A stretch of DNA of 64,000 nucleotides from Amycolatopsis sp. NBC_01480 (lineage in GTDB: Bacteria > Actinomycetota > Actinomycetes > Mycobacteriales > Pseudonocardiaceae): NCBI RefSeq assembly GCF_036227205.1, contig NZ_CP109442.1, positions 6,882,001 to 6,946,000 on the forward strand, in the 5' to 3' direction. Of this stretch, positions 16,130 to 24,308 are shown piece after piece. The notes below the pieces were generated by a model. The model ran no database searches. It had not been told where the DNA came from and worked only from the letters and a program-made list of their open reading frames with translations. The position numbers were made by a program, and so were the translations under genes. How positions within the stretch are numbered: position 1 is the first letter of the stretch; the number at the start of each line of letters is the position of its first letter.

Positions 16130-17343
16130 TCGACGGATCCGACGTGCTGGGCATCGTCCTGGCGGGCGGCGAAGGCAAGCGGCTGATGCCACTGACCGCC
16201 GACCGCGCCAAGCCCGCGGTGCCCTTCGGCGGGGTGCACCGCCTGATCGACTTCGTGCTCTCCAGCCTGGTGCACGGCGGCATCCGGCGGATCTGCGTGC
16301 TCACCCAGTACAAATCGCACTCGCTCGACCGGCACATCAGCACTACTTGGCGGCTCTCGTCGCTGACCGGCGAGTACGTGACGCCGGTGCCCGCGCAGCA
16401 GCGGCTGGGCCCGCGCTGGTTCCAGGGCAGCGCCGACGCCATCCACCAGAGCCTGAACCTGGTCTACGACGAGCAGCCCGCCTACATCGCGGTGTTCGGT
16501 GCCGACAACATCTACCGGATGGACCCGCGGCAGATGATGGACGCGCACATCGCCTCGGGCGCGGGCGTCACCGTGGCCGGCATCCGCGTGCCGCGGGCCG
16601 AGGCGAGCGCGTTCGGCGTGATCCACACCGAGGACGGCACGAAGATCGACGCGTTCCTGGAGAAGCCGCAGGACCCGCCGGGCCTGCCGGGCTCGCCCGA
16701 CGAGTCGTACGTGTCGATGGGCAACTACGTGTTCACCACGCAGGTGATGATCGACGCGCTGAAGGAAGACTCGAAGAACGTCGGCTCCAAACACGACATG
16801 GGCCGCGACATCATCCCGGCACTGGTGGAGAAGGGCGACGCGGCCGTCTACGACTTCAACGGCAACGAGGTCCCCGGCGAGACCGAGCGCGACCACGGCT
16901 ACTGGCGTGACGTCGGAACCATCGACAGCTACTACGACGCCCACACCGACCTGATCTCGACGTACCCGATCTTCAACCTGTACAACCGGAAATGGCCGAT
17001 CCTGGCCCACCCGGGCCAGCGCGCCGCGGCGAAGTTCGTCGAGGGCGGCACGGCCAACCAGTCGATCATCAGCAACGGCTGCATCATCTCCGGCGCCCAG
17101 GTGGTCGATTCGGTGCTGTCGCCGGACGTGCTGGTGGAAAACGGTGCTGTCGTGCAGGGTTCGGTGTTGCTCGACGGCGTCCGGGTCGGCCGCGGGGCTG
17201 TGGTCCGCCGCGCGATCCTGGACAAGAACGTCGTCGTGCCGCCGGGCGCCCACATCGGCGTTGATCTGACCCGGGACCGGGAGCACTACCACGTGAGTCC
17301 TGGTGGGATTGTGGTGCTGGGTAAGGGAGAACGGGCGCTGTAG
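16126..17343 (+). CDS. glgC: Glucose-1-phosphate adenylyltransferase
   Basis: A 405-residue enzyme making ADP-glucose from glucose 1-phosphate and ATP. The nucleotidyltransferase domain has [20 protein letters not shown] near residue 12, then [14 protein letters not shown] and [16 protein letters not shown]. The C-terminal left-handed beta helix carries hexapeptide repeats ([40 protein letters not shown]). Translation starts at GTG 16126 inside the glgA stop. It is usually allosterically controlled in actinobacteria. A hairpin follows at 17366. Confidence 0.95.
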   Translation: MIDGSDVLGIVLAGGEGKRLMPLTADRAKPAVPFGGVHRLIDFVLSSLVHGGIRRICVLTQYKSHSLDRHISTTWRLSSLTGEYVTPVPAQQRLGPRWFQGSADAIHQSLNLVYDEQPAYIAVFGADNIYRMDPRQMMDAHIASGAGVTVAGIRVPRAEASAFGVIHTEDGTKIDAFLEKPQDPPGLPGSPDESYVSMGNYVFTTQVMIDALKEDSKNVGSKHDMGRDIIPALVEKGDAAVYDFNGNEVPGETERDHGYWRDVGTIDSYYDAHTDLISTYPIFNLYNRKWPILAHPGQRAAAKFVEGGTANQSIISNGCIISGAQVVDSVLSPDVLVENGAVVQGSVLLDGVRVGRGAVVRRAILDKNVVVPPGAHIGVDLTRDREHYHVSPGGIVVLGKGERAL

Positions 17344-17365
17344 GCCTGGTTTTCGGACACGGCGG

Positions 17366-17406
17366 CGGGGCCGCGCCCGTCCTCACTGGACCGGGCACGG
17401 CCCCCG
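17366..17406 (+). terminator. Hairpin after glgC
   Basis: CGGGGCCGCGCCCG and CGGGCACGGCCCC pair with one mismatch around a 12-base loop between the convergent glgC and DUF2382 genes. There is no T-tract, as is common in actinomycetes, so it may serve both strands. Confidence 0.45.
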
Positions 17407-17421
17407 CGTCGGCCTTCGGGC

Positions 17422-18375
17422 TTACTTGCGGTGCTTCTTCGTGCTGTCGTCCTGGATGTCGAACTGTTCCTTGCGCACCTCGCCGGTGACGGTCTGGTCT
17501 TCGGTGACCGTCTCGGTGCTCATGCGGACCCGTTCGACCGGCACGGTTTCCTTGTGCACCACGGCCTTCTCGGCGTGCAAGGTGAGGTCCTGCTCCTGTT
17601 CGCCGAGCTGGCCGTCCGGGCGGGCGCGGCCGTCGGTGATCGGCTCGCGCTCGATGCGGACCTCTTCGTGGCTGACCGGGACGGTGACCTGCTGCTCCTC
17701 GGTGACCACGTACTTGCGGAGGTGGACGTGCCCGGCCTCGACCTGCTCGGTGCCGATGTTCAGCCGCTCCTCCGAACGGATCATCTCGTTGTCACCGGTG
17801 TTCTTGCCGCTCTTCGCGGCCTTGTCCCGCTCGCCGGAGCGGCCGGACTGGGCTGCCTGGCCGGACTGGGCCCGGCCACCGGCCATGCGGTCCGACGCCA
17901 TCCGGTTGCCGCCGTCCATGCCGGTTCCCGCCCTTCCGCCGGCCATGCCGCCCGCCGCGGCCATCCCGGTCTCGGCCGTGCGGTCGTCGCGGCCGCTGCG
18001 GCCGGACTTGCCGCCCGGGCCGGTGGTGCCGCGGCCGCCGTTCGCGTCGGGGGCGGTGCGGGGCATCGGCAGGCCGTAGTGGCGGTAGAGTTCGGCGCTC
18101 TCGCTGGAGGAGAGGTGACCGTCGGCGTCGATGCGGGGTGCCTCGGAGACCTGGTCCTTCGCGACGTTCACGTGGACGCCGTCGTCATCCAGGTTCGCGC
18201 CCGACAGCGGCACGAAGCTCTCCTTGCTGCCGAACAGCCCGGTCTTGACCGTGATCCACTCGGGCTCGCGTGTCGCGTCGGCGAGATAGACGTTCCCCAC
18301 CTTGCCGATCTTGTGTCCCTCGGGATCGACTACGGCGGTGTCCATCAGCTGCTGGGGGTGCATGGTGCCGGCCAT
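17422..18375 (-). CDS. PRC-barrel and DUF2382 stress protein
   Basis: A 317-residue protein. A PRC barrel spans about residues 8-100 (DTAVVDPEGHKIGKVGNVYL, EPEWITVKTGLFG). A low-complexity Gly/Ala/Asp/Arg linker follows (about 115-200, with repeated MAGG/GMAG and RSG units). The DUF2382 (YsnF/AvaK) domain spans about 205-310 (RSEERLNIGTEQVEAGHVHL, VPVSHEEVRIEREPI, VERVRMSTETVTE). Such proteins are induced by general stress in actinobacteria and bacilli; the biochemical role is not established. The start at ATG 18375 follows AAAGGACGCGAGAGAC. The repetitive linker makes length variation between strains likely. Confidence 0.88.
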   Translation of the reverse strand: MAGTMHPQQLMDTAVVDPEGHKIGKVGNVYLADATREPEWITVKTGLFGSKESFVPLSGANLDDDGVHVNVAKDQVSEAPRIDADGHLSSSESAELYRHYGLPMPRTAPDANGGRGTTGPGGKSGRSGRDDRTAETGMAAAGGMAGGRAGTGMDGGNRMASDRMAGGRAQSGQAAQSGRSGERDKAAKSGKNTGDNEMIRSEERLNIGTEQVEAGHVHLRKYVVTEEQQVTVPVSHEEVRIEREPITDGRARPDGQLGEQEQDLTLHAEKAVVHKETVPVERVRMSTETVTEDQTVTGEVRKEQFDIQDDSTKKHRK

Positions 18376-18693
18376 GTCTCTCGCGTCCTTTCTCGATCGG
18401 TGGTGCGCGTGCTCGTCGTCGAGCACCACCACCGTCGGACGCGTGGATGATCATGGCAACTCTCCGGTGCGCCGGAGGGTGACCCCGGAAAGTGGAGGTT
18501 TGACGCCGCCCGTCCGGGTAACGCACGCGCTTCCCGGACGGCCGCCCGGGATCGGGCCGGGACCGGGGCTCACCTCATTGGGTAAACCGGGGGACGGGCG
18601 CGGGTGGCGGAACCCGGTGTCCGCGCCGCTAGCCCCCAGGTGGAAGGTTTACGCAGGTCAGAATGGGTGGCGTAACCCTGGCGTTGGTTCTGC
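18376..18693. other. 318-bp intergenic stretch
   Basis: I see no convincing gene. The left part is the promoter region of the DUF2382 gene. A GTTT (18498-18501) and a GGGTAA (18516-18521) separated by 14 bases on the plus strand resemble a SigB/SigF-type stress promoter, but they point away from the stress gene toward a doubtful small frame at 18694. Confidence 0.35.
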
Positions 18694-19032
18694 ATGACCC
18701 CTGGCCAGGGGGACACGACGGCGGTGTACGCGATCTCGGGAAGGAGAGCCGCCCCCACATCGAGGGTGATTTGCCGGGCCTGTGATCTGCCGGACAGCGA
18801 TGTCTTGTGTTCCCATTTCCTCCACCCTGGCATCGCCTCGATCCAGTCAGCGGGGACTCCGGTCCGCCGGCAAGTCGCTGGGGCCCTCTGCGATCGTGGT
18901 CACGACGCCGACGTGAGAGACAGCCATGACTGCCGCATTTTAAATGCGGAATGGCAGAACGACTATCAGCCGGGTTCTTGGCCGCATGGTGCGACCATCG
19001 AACTTCGCTACGATTCTTTGCTCATCTGGTGA
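18694..19032 (+). CDS. Doubtful cysteine-containing small protein or relic
   Basis: An open frame of 112 codons with several cysteine/histidine clusters (VICRACDLPDSDVLCSHFLH, AGALCDRGHDADVRDSHDC) that could bind zinc and are unlikely in random antisense frames. There is no ribosome site before ATG 18694, codon use is less GC-biased than nearby genes, and an AT-rich palindrome (18933-18949) lies inside it. It may be the 3' part of a gene whose start has been lost. I do not recognise a family. Confidence 0.3.
   Translation: MTPGQGDTTAVYAISGRRAAPTSRVICRACDLPDSDVLCSHFLHPGIASIQSAGTPVRRQVAGALCDRGHDADVRDSHDCRILNAEWQNDYQPGSWPHGATIELRYDSLLIW
18933..18949. repeat. AT-rich perfect inverted repeat
   Basis: CCGCATTT and AAATGCGG flank a single T. 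This AT-rich dyad stands out strongly in such GC-rich DNA and could be a regulator site or the stem of a lost element. Confidence 0.4.
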
Positions 19033-19216
19033 ATCGACTGATGGATGATCTGGAATCGTGATCTTACATGATTTGCCTGGAAGAATTTAGCGATTCCACG
19101 AGCCTGGGCTGGTGATGGCTGCGCGCCGGTCGTGGCGGGGATTGCACGTGGGGCGCCTGGCGGCGGGGCGAGCGGGGCCTTGAGCGTCGGCAGGTTTCGG
19201 CCGTCCGCGTCCGCCG

Positions 19217-19408
19217 ATGGACGGCGATGCCGTATGGGATGACGAGCTGCGCAGGTTCGTGACTCCGGCGCCGAGTCGGCTGGGGCATCCGCTGGACGAG
19301 AGCATGAAGACATGGCAGATCGACTGGCGGGAGTACGGGTGTCCGCAGTGCGTCGCTGAGGGTGTGGCCGATCCGTTCTTCCGGTTGCAGACGCCCGCGC
19401 GGATCTGA
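19217..19408 (+). CDS. Small hypothetical protein (63 residues)
   Basis: The frame has strong GC at third codon positions, as expected of coding DNA here. It encodes an acidic protein with TWQIDWREYGCPQCVAEGVA, whose GCPQC could be half a zinc ribbon. No clear ribosome site precedes ATG 19217, and an upstream start is possible. It lies alone before the type VII cassette. Function unknown. Confidence 0.4.
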   Translation: MDGDAVWDDELRRFVTPAPSRLGHPLDESMKTWQIDWREYGCPQCVAEGVADPFFRLQTPARI

Positions 19409-19563
19409 GAAGCGCCGTGTGTCGGCGGTGGCATGCGGCTTGGATGTCGGCCCAGGGGCGGGCCTTGTCTCGGCTTCTCGGTAGCGCGCTGCTCATCTAG
19501 CGTTGCGCTGTGCAGCTTCCAATCTCGCATCTTGCAGCCGCGCGGTCACCTATAGTGGCAACT

Positions 19564-19953
19564 GTGAGTGAGAGGGAGGCAGACGCGGCGCTGGCGGTCC
19601 TTGCCTGGGAGGTGTGGCAGGGGTATCGCGGCCCGGGTGATTTCATGGACGGCTTCGCCAGTGCTGTGGTGTGGGCTCGGCGGAGCGAGCAGCCGGGTTT
19701 GCTCGTGACCGACACGGGTTCGCGAGGGCTCTGGATGCCGGTGTTCTCGACGCCCGATCGGCTTGCCGCACACGTAGGCGACGGCTACTTCTTCTCCGCG
19801 ACGGGTGCAGAACTTTTGAGCCTGGTGCCGCCGGGGATCGGCTTGATGCTCGATCCGGACGACGAGCACCGGTTCCCTGTTCTGGCTCGGGTGGCTTCGC
19901 CTAATGATATCGCCGGCGCGTGGGCAGAGTTTGCGGGAGTACGACGCCGGTAG
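19564..19953 (+). CDS. SseB-like N-terminal domain protein ahead of the ESX-toxin cassette
   Basis: A 129-residue protein resembling the SseB N-terminal fold found in many actinobacterial ESX and toxin loci: FASAVVWARRSEQPGLLVTD, GLWMPVFSTPDRLAAHVG, PPGIGLMLDPDDEHRFPVL. GTG 19564 starts a sequence typical of the family; an upstream ATG at 19510 is less likely. It precedes the WXG100-like gene by 56 bp on the same strand. Such proteins may act as adaptors or immunity-associated factors; this is inference. Confidence 0.65.
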   Translation: MSEREADAALAVLAWEVWQGYRGPGDFMDGFASAVVWARRSEQPGLLVTDTGSRGLWMPVFSTPDRLAAHVGDGYFFSATGAELLSLVPPGIGLMLDPDDEHRFPVLARVASPNDIAGAWAEFAGVRRR

Positions 19954-20009
19954 AACGGGTGATGGTTTCGGCCTGATTCCGATCCGGCCGGGACGGGGAG
20001 GGGAGACAT

Positions 20010-20348
20010 ATGGACGGTCCTGGATTCCATGTCGACATCGAGGTCCTGGAAACCGCGTCGAAGAACATGCAGGACCTCTGGCACAGCCAGGACGAGTTCG
20101 AGTTGCGCGGTCTGTGCGGCGAGCCGGAGCTTTACGGTCACGGCGGGGTGCACGACGCGCTGGCCGATTTCTGCGGGCAATGGAGCGTGGGGATGGATGC
20201 TTTGTGTGACCGCGCAAATGATCTCAGCGACTTGCTGGGCAAGGCCGCGCAGGCGTATCGAGCCGTCGAGCACACGAATACGACCGCGTTGAAGGTGGAT
20301 CCGGGCACGGATGCCGTCACGCCTGATCCACCGACGGCTGGTTACTGA
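20010..20348 (+). CDS. WXG100-like small ESX-type protein
   Basis: A 112-residue, largely helical protein beginning GFHVDIEVLETASKNMQDLW, with a central helix break near CGEPELYGHGGVHDALADFC and a second long helix (CDRANDLSDLLGKAAQAYRA). The length and helix-turn-helix hairpin fit the DUF6317/ESX-secretion-associated family that partners larger T7SS substrates. GGGGAGGGGAGA precedes ATG 20010. Its TGA overlaps the ATG of the toxin-like gene by one base, so it probably acts as the co-secreted partner of that protein. Confidence 0.72.
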   Translation: MDGPGFHVDIEVLETASKNMQDLWHSQDEFELRGLCGEPELYGHGGVHDALADFCGQWSVGMDALCDRANDLSDLLGKAAQAYRAVEHTNTTALKVDPGTDAVTPDPPTAGY

Positions 20349-21562
20349 TGAGCGAACTCGGCCAGACCTCGGATCCGAAAGCGTTGATCCCCGGCGACCC
20401 CGCCGCGGTCTTCGAGAACGTCCGGGTGCTGAAGGGGCGCGCGAACACCGTCACATCGGTCGGAGAGGCGCTGCAACGTATCGACACTGGCAGCTGGACG
20501 GGGTCGGCGTCAGACAAGTTCCACGAAGACCACCAGACCGAGGTGCCGCGTTGGCTGGAGGGTTCGGATTCCTTCCAGGACGCTGCCCAGGCGCTCGAAG
20601 ATTTCGCCAACACCTTGTCGTGGGCTCAAGGCCAGGCTTCGGAGGCGATTGCCAAGTGGCAGCAAGGCGACGCCGCGACAGCCCAGGCGAAGGCGGCCCA
20701 TGATCGGGCCGTCGCCGACGCCGGGACCAAGACGCGCGCGAACCAGCAGCACGGGGACCCGACAGTGGTCCAGCCGCCGGCGTTCGCCGACCCCGGCGAG
20801 GCCCAGCGACAGGAAGCGCGGGAGATGCTCGGAAGGGCACGGCAGCAGCTTCAGGACGCAGGAAACGGCTGCGCGGAGACACTTCGTCTCGAAGCGTCCC
20901 TTGCTCCGCAGGACTCGCAAAAGAAATCAGACAGTAACTTTTTCGGCGGCATCTGGGACACCCTCTCCGGGGCGGGCGAGGGGCTGTGGACGCTGGTTTC
21001 CGATCCTGCCGAGACCGTCGTGGCGATGGCGGACAACATCGCGCATCCCGTAGAGACGTTCAAGAACATCGTCGCCTGGGACGACTGGGCGAACGGGCAC
21101 GGCGATCGCGCCCTCGGGAAGATGGTCGGCGGTGTGCTCCTGTTTGGCGCAGGTAAAGCCGCCAAGGACCTGCTCGGCAAAGGAGAACATGCTGGCGGCG
21201 AGCATGTGCCCGAGACGAAAGTCGCGAAGACGCGTGAAGAGCGAACCGCCGCAGTCCGCGACATCGTTACCGATGACAATGGCTCAATCCGCGGCGACCG
21301 GGGGAAGAACAGGGGTGTCAAGGTGGTCAACCAGTCCGAGCTGGCCAAGATGATGGACACTGCCCGCGCAAGGCTGGGTCCGCCGGACAAGGTTGCGCAC
21401 ACGCCCAAGGGGACGGTGGAAACCTGGACTATCAGCGATGATCCGCGAGCGTCGGTGACATTCCGGACCTACAGTGGCTCGGGCGGCGACACGCTCGATA
21501 TCAACCGCGTGGAGGGCTTGAATAATGTCAAGCGGTATCACGTCGAGAGCGAGGGAAAGTAG
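20348..21562 (+). CDS. Putative type VII-secreted polymorphic toxin
   Basis: A 404-residue protein. Residues about 1-180 are a T7SS signal domain: long helices with VLKGRANTVTSVGEALQRID, TGSWTGSASDKFHEDHQTEV (a WTG in the WXG position) and an Ala/Gln-rich coil. Residues about 195-265 form a transition region with FFGGIWDTLSGAGEGLWTLV and KMVGGVLLFGAGKAAKDLLG. The last about 110 residues (from about 295) are a basic C-terminal domain with VVNQSELAKMMDTARARLGP, VETWTISDDPRASVTFRTYS and TLDINRVEGLNNVKRYHVE. This layout is standard for LXG/WXG polymorphic toxins. I cannot assign the toxin fold. The next gene is a likely immunity protein. Confidence 0.75.
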   Translation: MSELGQTSDPKALIPGDPAAVFENVRVLKGRANTVTSVGEALQRIDTGSWTGSASDKFHEDHQTEVPRWLEGSDSFQDAAQALEDFANTLSWAQGQASEAIAKWQQGDAATAQAKAAHDRAVADAGTKTRANQQHGDPTVVQPPAFADPGEAQRQEAREMLGRARQQLQDAGNGCAETLRLEASLAPQDSQKKSDSNFFGGIWDTLSGAGEGLWTLVSDPAETVVAMADNIAHPVETFKNIVAWDDWANGHGDRALGKMVGGVLLFGAGKAAKDLLGKGEHAGGEHVPETKVAKTREERTAAVRDIVTDDNGSIRGDRGKNRGVKVVNQSELAKMMDTARARLGPPDKVAHTPKGTVETWTISDDPRASVTFRTYSGSGGDTLDINRVEGLNNVKRYHVESEGK

Positions 21563-21909
21563 TGAATACGCCAGTCGAGTTCGCGGACGACGTAGAGTAC
21601 CTGGTCGAGTATGCCGGGGAGGACTGGGTGGGAATGTCGCCGGTGTCCGCGGTGGCGTCTGCGATGGCGGGAAAGGGTGCAGCCTTGGAGCAGCAGATAT
21701 CAGCGTTGCTGACGTTGATCGGAGATCTCATGGACCGGGGCGCGGTCCCAGGCGACCTCGTCGAAGGCTATCCGGACTTTGTCCCTTGGGGCGGGACGAG
21801 GGACGAGATCCTGCAGCGGATCGCGCGTGAGACCCGCGCTCTCGGCGAACTACCGGACTCCGGCGAAGTCACGTGGCTGCACGTGGTCGGTGGCGACTCT
21901 CGCGCTTAG
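21562..21909 (+). CDS. Probable immunity protein for the upstream toxin
   Basis: A 115-residue acidic protein whose GTG start overlaps the toxin stop by one base. It has an N-terminal helix rich in Asp/Glu (VEFADDVEYLVEYAGEDWVG), a long middle helix (AALEQQISALLTLIGDLMDR) and VPGDLVEGYPDFVPWGGTRD. Size, acidity and position directly after a basic toxin domain all fit an immunity protein, and proteins containing the DLVEG..DF.PW segment occur in such positions. The assignment is by context. Confidence 0.65.
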   Translation: MNTPVEFADDVEYLVEYAGEDWVGMSPVSAVASAMAGKGAALEQQISALLTLIGDLMDRGAVPGDLVEGYPDFVPWGGTRDEILQRIARETRALGELPDSGEVTWLHVVGGDSRA

Positions 21910-21911
21910 TA

Positions 21912-22119
21912 GTGAGCACAGCCGACGTCCCGCCGCCGCGCTCATGGCCACGCCTGATGATCGGCACTGGGGCTACCAGCTGTCGAGAGCGTCCGGGGTT
22001 CGCTCCGGCGCGATGTACCCCCGCTTGACTCAGATGTTGGACGAGGGCTGGCTGGAGGATGGTTGGGAGTCGGTCGATGAGGCCGGCGGCAGGCCGCCGC
22101 GCCGCTACTACACGCTCAC
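21912..22119 (+). pseudogene. PadR-family regulator fragment
   Basis: The frame encodes HWGYQLSRASGVRSGAMYPR, LTQMLDEGWLEDGWE and GRPPRRYYTLT, which is the winged-helix core of a short PadR repressor. The first helix is missing or frame-shifted; the GTG at 21912 is out of frame with the core. The 3' end is replaced by IS30-type transposase sequence from about 22120. It is therefore broken at both ends. Confidence 0.7.
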
Positions 22120-22413
22120 GGCACCGAGCTGGCCCGCCACGCCGAGATCACCCTGGCCACCGACCTCGACATCTACTTCTGCGACCCGCACTCACCCTGG
22201 CAACGCGGCACCAACGAGAACACCAACGGGCTGCTCCGCCAGTACTTCCCCAAAGGCACCAACCTCTCGATCCACAGCCCCGAGCACCTCGCGGAAGTGG
22301 CCGCCGAACTCAACGACCGCCCCCGCAAGGCACTCGGCTTCGACACATCAGCCGAACGACTCAATGCACTACTGTCCTAAACAGAGCACGTTGCAACGAC
22401 CGGTCGAATCCAC
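22120..22413 (+). mobile_element. IS30-family insertion sequence remnant (3' end with terminal repeat)
   Basis: From 22120 to the TAA at 22380 the frame reads ELARHAEITLATDLDIYFCD, PHSPWQRGTNENTNGLLRQY and RPRKALGF. This is the C-terminal part of an IS30 DDE transposase, with the last catalytic Glu in NEN. The stretch after the stop (GTTGCAACGACCGGTCGAAT, 22390-22409) resembles the terminal inverted repeat of actinobacterial IS30 elements, from memory. Everything upstream in the element is lost; the left boundary cuts a PadR gene. The right end abuts half of a palindromic repeat at 22414. Confidence 0.82.
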
Positions 22414-22442
22414 CCGGTTAGAACCGTCATAGGCACTCACGA
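22414..22442. repeat. Right half of an extragenic palindrome
   Basis: CCGGTTAGAACCGTCATAGG followed by CACTCACGA closely matches the complement of one half of the intact hairpin at 31192-31241. The left half expected upstream is missing and IS30 end sequence stands in its place. The repeat overlaps the last codons of the sialidase gene. Confidence 0.65.
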
Positions 22443-24308
22443 CCGAACCCGGTCGAAAGGCAGCTGCAGCACCGGCCCCGGCCGGACGTCAGCCCCGCGG
22501 CGAACCAAGTCCACTTCGGACGGTGTCAGCGCCCGCCGGTAGAGCCGCGTGTCGTCCAGCGCGCCATTCAGGTGATAAGCGCCGTCGAGCCGCGCGCCCA
22601 GCCAGAGCTGGAACGAGACCGTCTGGCTGACCGAGCCGGGGGAGTCCGGCCCGTCGGCCACCTGCACCCCGTCGACCAGGATCGTCAGCCGCCCCCCGGT
22701 GCGCTCTAGGGCCACGTGGTGCCAGGCCTGGTCGTCGTAGGCCTGTGCGGTCGTCACGGACTTCGTGCCCGCCGCCGTGGTCATGGTGGCGATCAGCCGG
22801 TGCGACGCGGGTTCGCCGCGCAGCCACAGCTGCGGCGCCGTCGTGCCCATGCCGCCCAGCCAGAACAGCACCTGCGGATCCTTCACCGCGCCGTACCGGA
22901 ACCAGGTGGTGAACGTGAAGTCACCCGAGCCCGGCAGCTGCGACGGCGAGTACGGCACGCGGACGAAATCGTCGACCCCGTCCAGCTTCAGCGCCCCGCC
23001 GAAGCGGCCCGACGTCACCGTGGCGCCGCCGAGGACCCGCGCGTCGGCGTGCGTCGCGGAGACGTCGGGCGTGCTGGGCCCGGCCGGGTGACGCCCGAGG
23101 TAAGCCTCGTCGAAGCGCGCGAAACGGATCTCGTCACGGGCGTCCACAGCGCCGCCTTCGTACATCAGGCCGATCTTCGCGTCCGGGTCGCGCTGATCGC
23201 TGAGCTGCACCAGGTCGGAATAGCCCGACCAGTCCGTGGTCACCCGCGTGCCCTGCTCGGCGTCCTCCCAGGTGCGGCCGTTGTCGTAGGACGAGCGGAT
23301 CATCATCCACCGCCGGCGGTCGGTGTCCGACGGCGACGCGAAGAGGATCCGCTCCCCGCCCGGGCGCTGCAGCCGCAGCAGTGAGCCCTGCACCATCGGC
23401 GTGACCAGGTCGGGGATGGTGGTGAACTGCCGGCTGAACGTCTCGCCGCCGTCCCGGCTCAACGCGTAGTCACGATTGCCGACGTCGGTGCCGCCCTGCT
23501 CCCGGCCACCGGCGTAGATCGTGCCGTCGGGCAGCTCCACCACGCTGACTTCGGACGGCTTCTGCGTGTACGTTCCGCCCACCGGGTGCGGATAACTGTC
23601 GACGGCGCCGACGTGCCAGCTGGTGCCGTGGTCGTCGCTGTAGATCAGAGCGGCGTAGTTCTCGATCGAGTTGGTCCCGTCACTGCGCTCGGCGTTGACG
23701 CCGAACACGAGCCGGCCCGCGTGACGGCCCTTGGTCAGCTGGATGCCGTGCACCGGGCCCGAGGCGTACCACGAATCCCACGCCGGCAGCTTCGCCTGCG
23801 CGCTGATGTCGACGGGCGCGGACCAGGTCTTGCCGTCGTCGTCGCTGTACTGCGAGTGCGGGGTCCGCGGGCACGGGACGTCACAGGCCCTGTCGTCGTC
23901 GCGGCCCTTGTTGTACGTGGTGATCAAGACGATCCGGCCGGTGCGGCTGTCCACAATGGGCACCGGGTTGCCGTGGGTGTCGCCGCCGCCGGGGTTGACC
24001 ACCTGGAGCGGGGACCAGGTCTTGCCGCCGTCGGCCGAGCGCTTGAGCACCAGGTTGATGTCGCCGGTGTCGCCGCAGTTGTCGACGCGACCCTCGGCGA
24101 ATGCGAGCAGGGTGCCGTGCGTGCTGCGGACGATCGCCGGGATCCGGAAGCAGGCGTACCCGGTTTCCTGGTGGGGGTTGAACAGGACTTGCTGATCGAA
24201 TTGCGGGACCGGAGCAGTGACTGGCGCGCCGGCCGTCGCCGCGCCGGGCACCAGCAGCCCGGACAGCAGCACGACGAAGGCCAGCCCCCAGCGGGCTATC
24301 ACTCTCAT
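22437..24308 (-). CDS. Secreted exo-alpha-sialidase with C-terminal LamG domain
   Basis: A 623-residue protein with a Sec signal peptide (MRVIARWGLAFVVLLSGLLV... ATAG). A GH33 six-bladed propeller spans about residues 35-400. The arginine-triad motif reads CFRIPAIV, and five Asp-boxes are visible: SADGGKTW, SDDDGKTW, SDDHGTSW, SRDGGETF and SYDNGRTW. AFAEGR and TDWSGYSDLVQL supply likely catalytic acid and tyrosine regions. Residues about 430-610 are a Laminin-G-like lectin domain (VDDFVRVPYSPSQLPGSGDF, LDGAYHLNGALDDTRLYRRA). It would release sialic acid from glycoconjugates outside the cell. It is the last gene of a seven-gene operon and overlaps the GH42 gene by one base. Confidence 0.93.
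   Translation of the reverse strand: MRVIARWGLAFVVLLSGLLVPGAATAGAPVTAPVPQFDQQVLFNPHQETGYACFRIPAIVRSTHGTLLAFAEGRVDNCGDTGDINLVLKRSADGGKTWSPLQVVNPGGGDTHGNPVPIVDSRTGRIVLITTYNKGRDDDRACDVPCPRTPHSQYSDDDGKTWSAPVDISAQAKLPAWDSWYASGPVHGIQLTKGRHAGRLVFGVNAERSDGTNSIENYAALIYSDDHGTSWHVGAVDSYPHPVGGTYTQKPSEVSVVELPDGTIYAGGREQGGTDVGNRDYALSRDGGETFSRQFTTIPDLVTPMVQGSLLRLQRPGGERILFASPSDTDRRRWMMIRSSYDNGRTWEDAEQGTRVTTDWSGYSDLVQLSDQRDPDAKIGLMYEGGAVDARDEIRFARFDEAYLGRHPAGPSTPDVSATHADARVLGGATVTSGRFGGALKLDGVDDFVRVPYSPSQLPGSGDFTFTTWFRYGAVKDPQVLFWLGGMGTTAPQLWLRGEPASHRLIATMTTAAGTKSVTTAQAYDDQAWHHVALERTGGRLTILVDGVQVADGPDSPGSVSQTVSFQLWLGARLDGAYHLNGALDDTRLYRRALTPSEVDLVRRGADVRPGPVLQLPFDRVRS

Noticed and set aside
18498..18521. GTTT-N14-GGGTAA resembling a SigB/SigF promoter
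   Set aside because: It points away from the DUF2382 stress gene and toward a doubtful small frame. Such short words are expected by chance.
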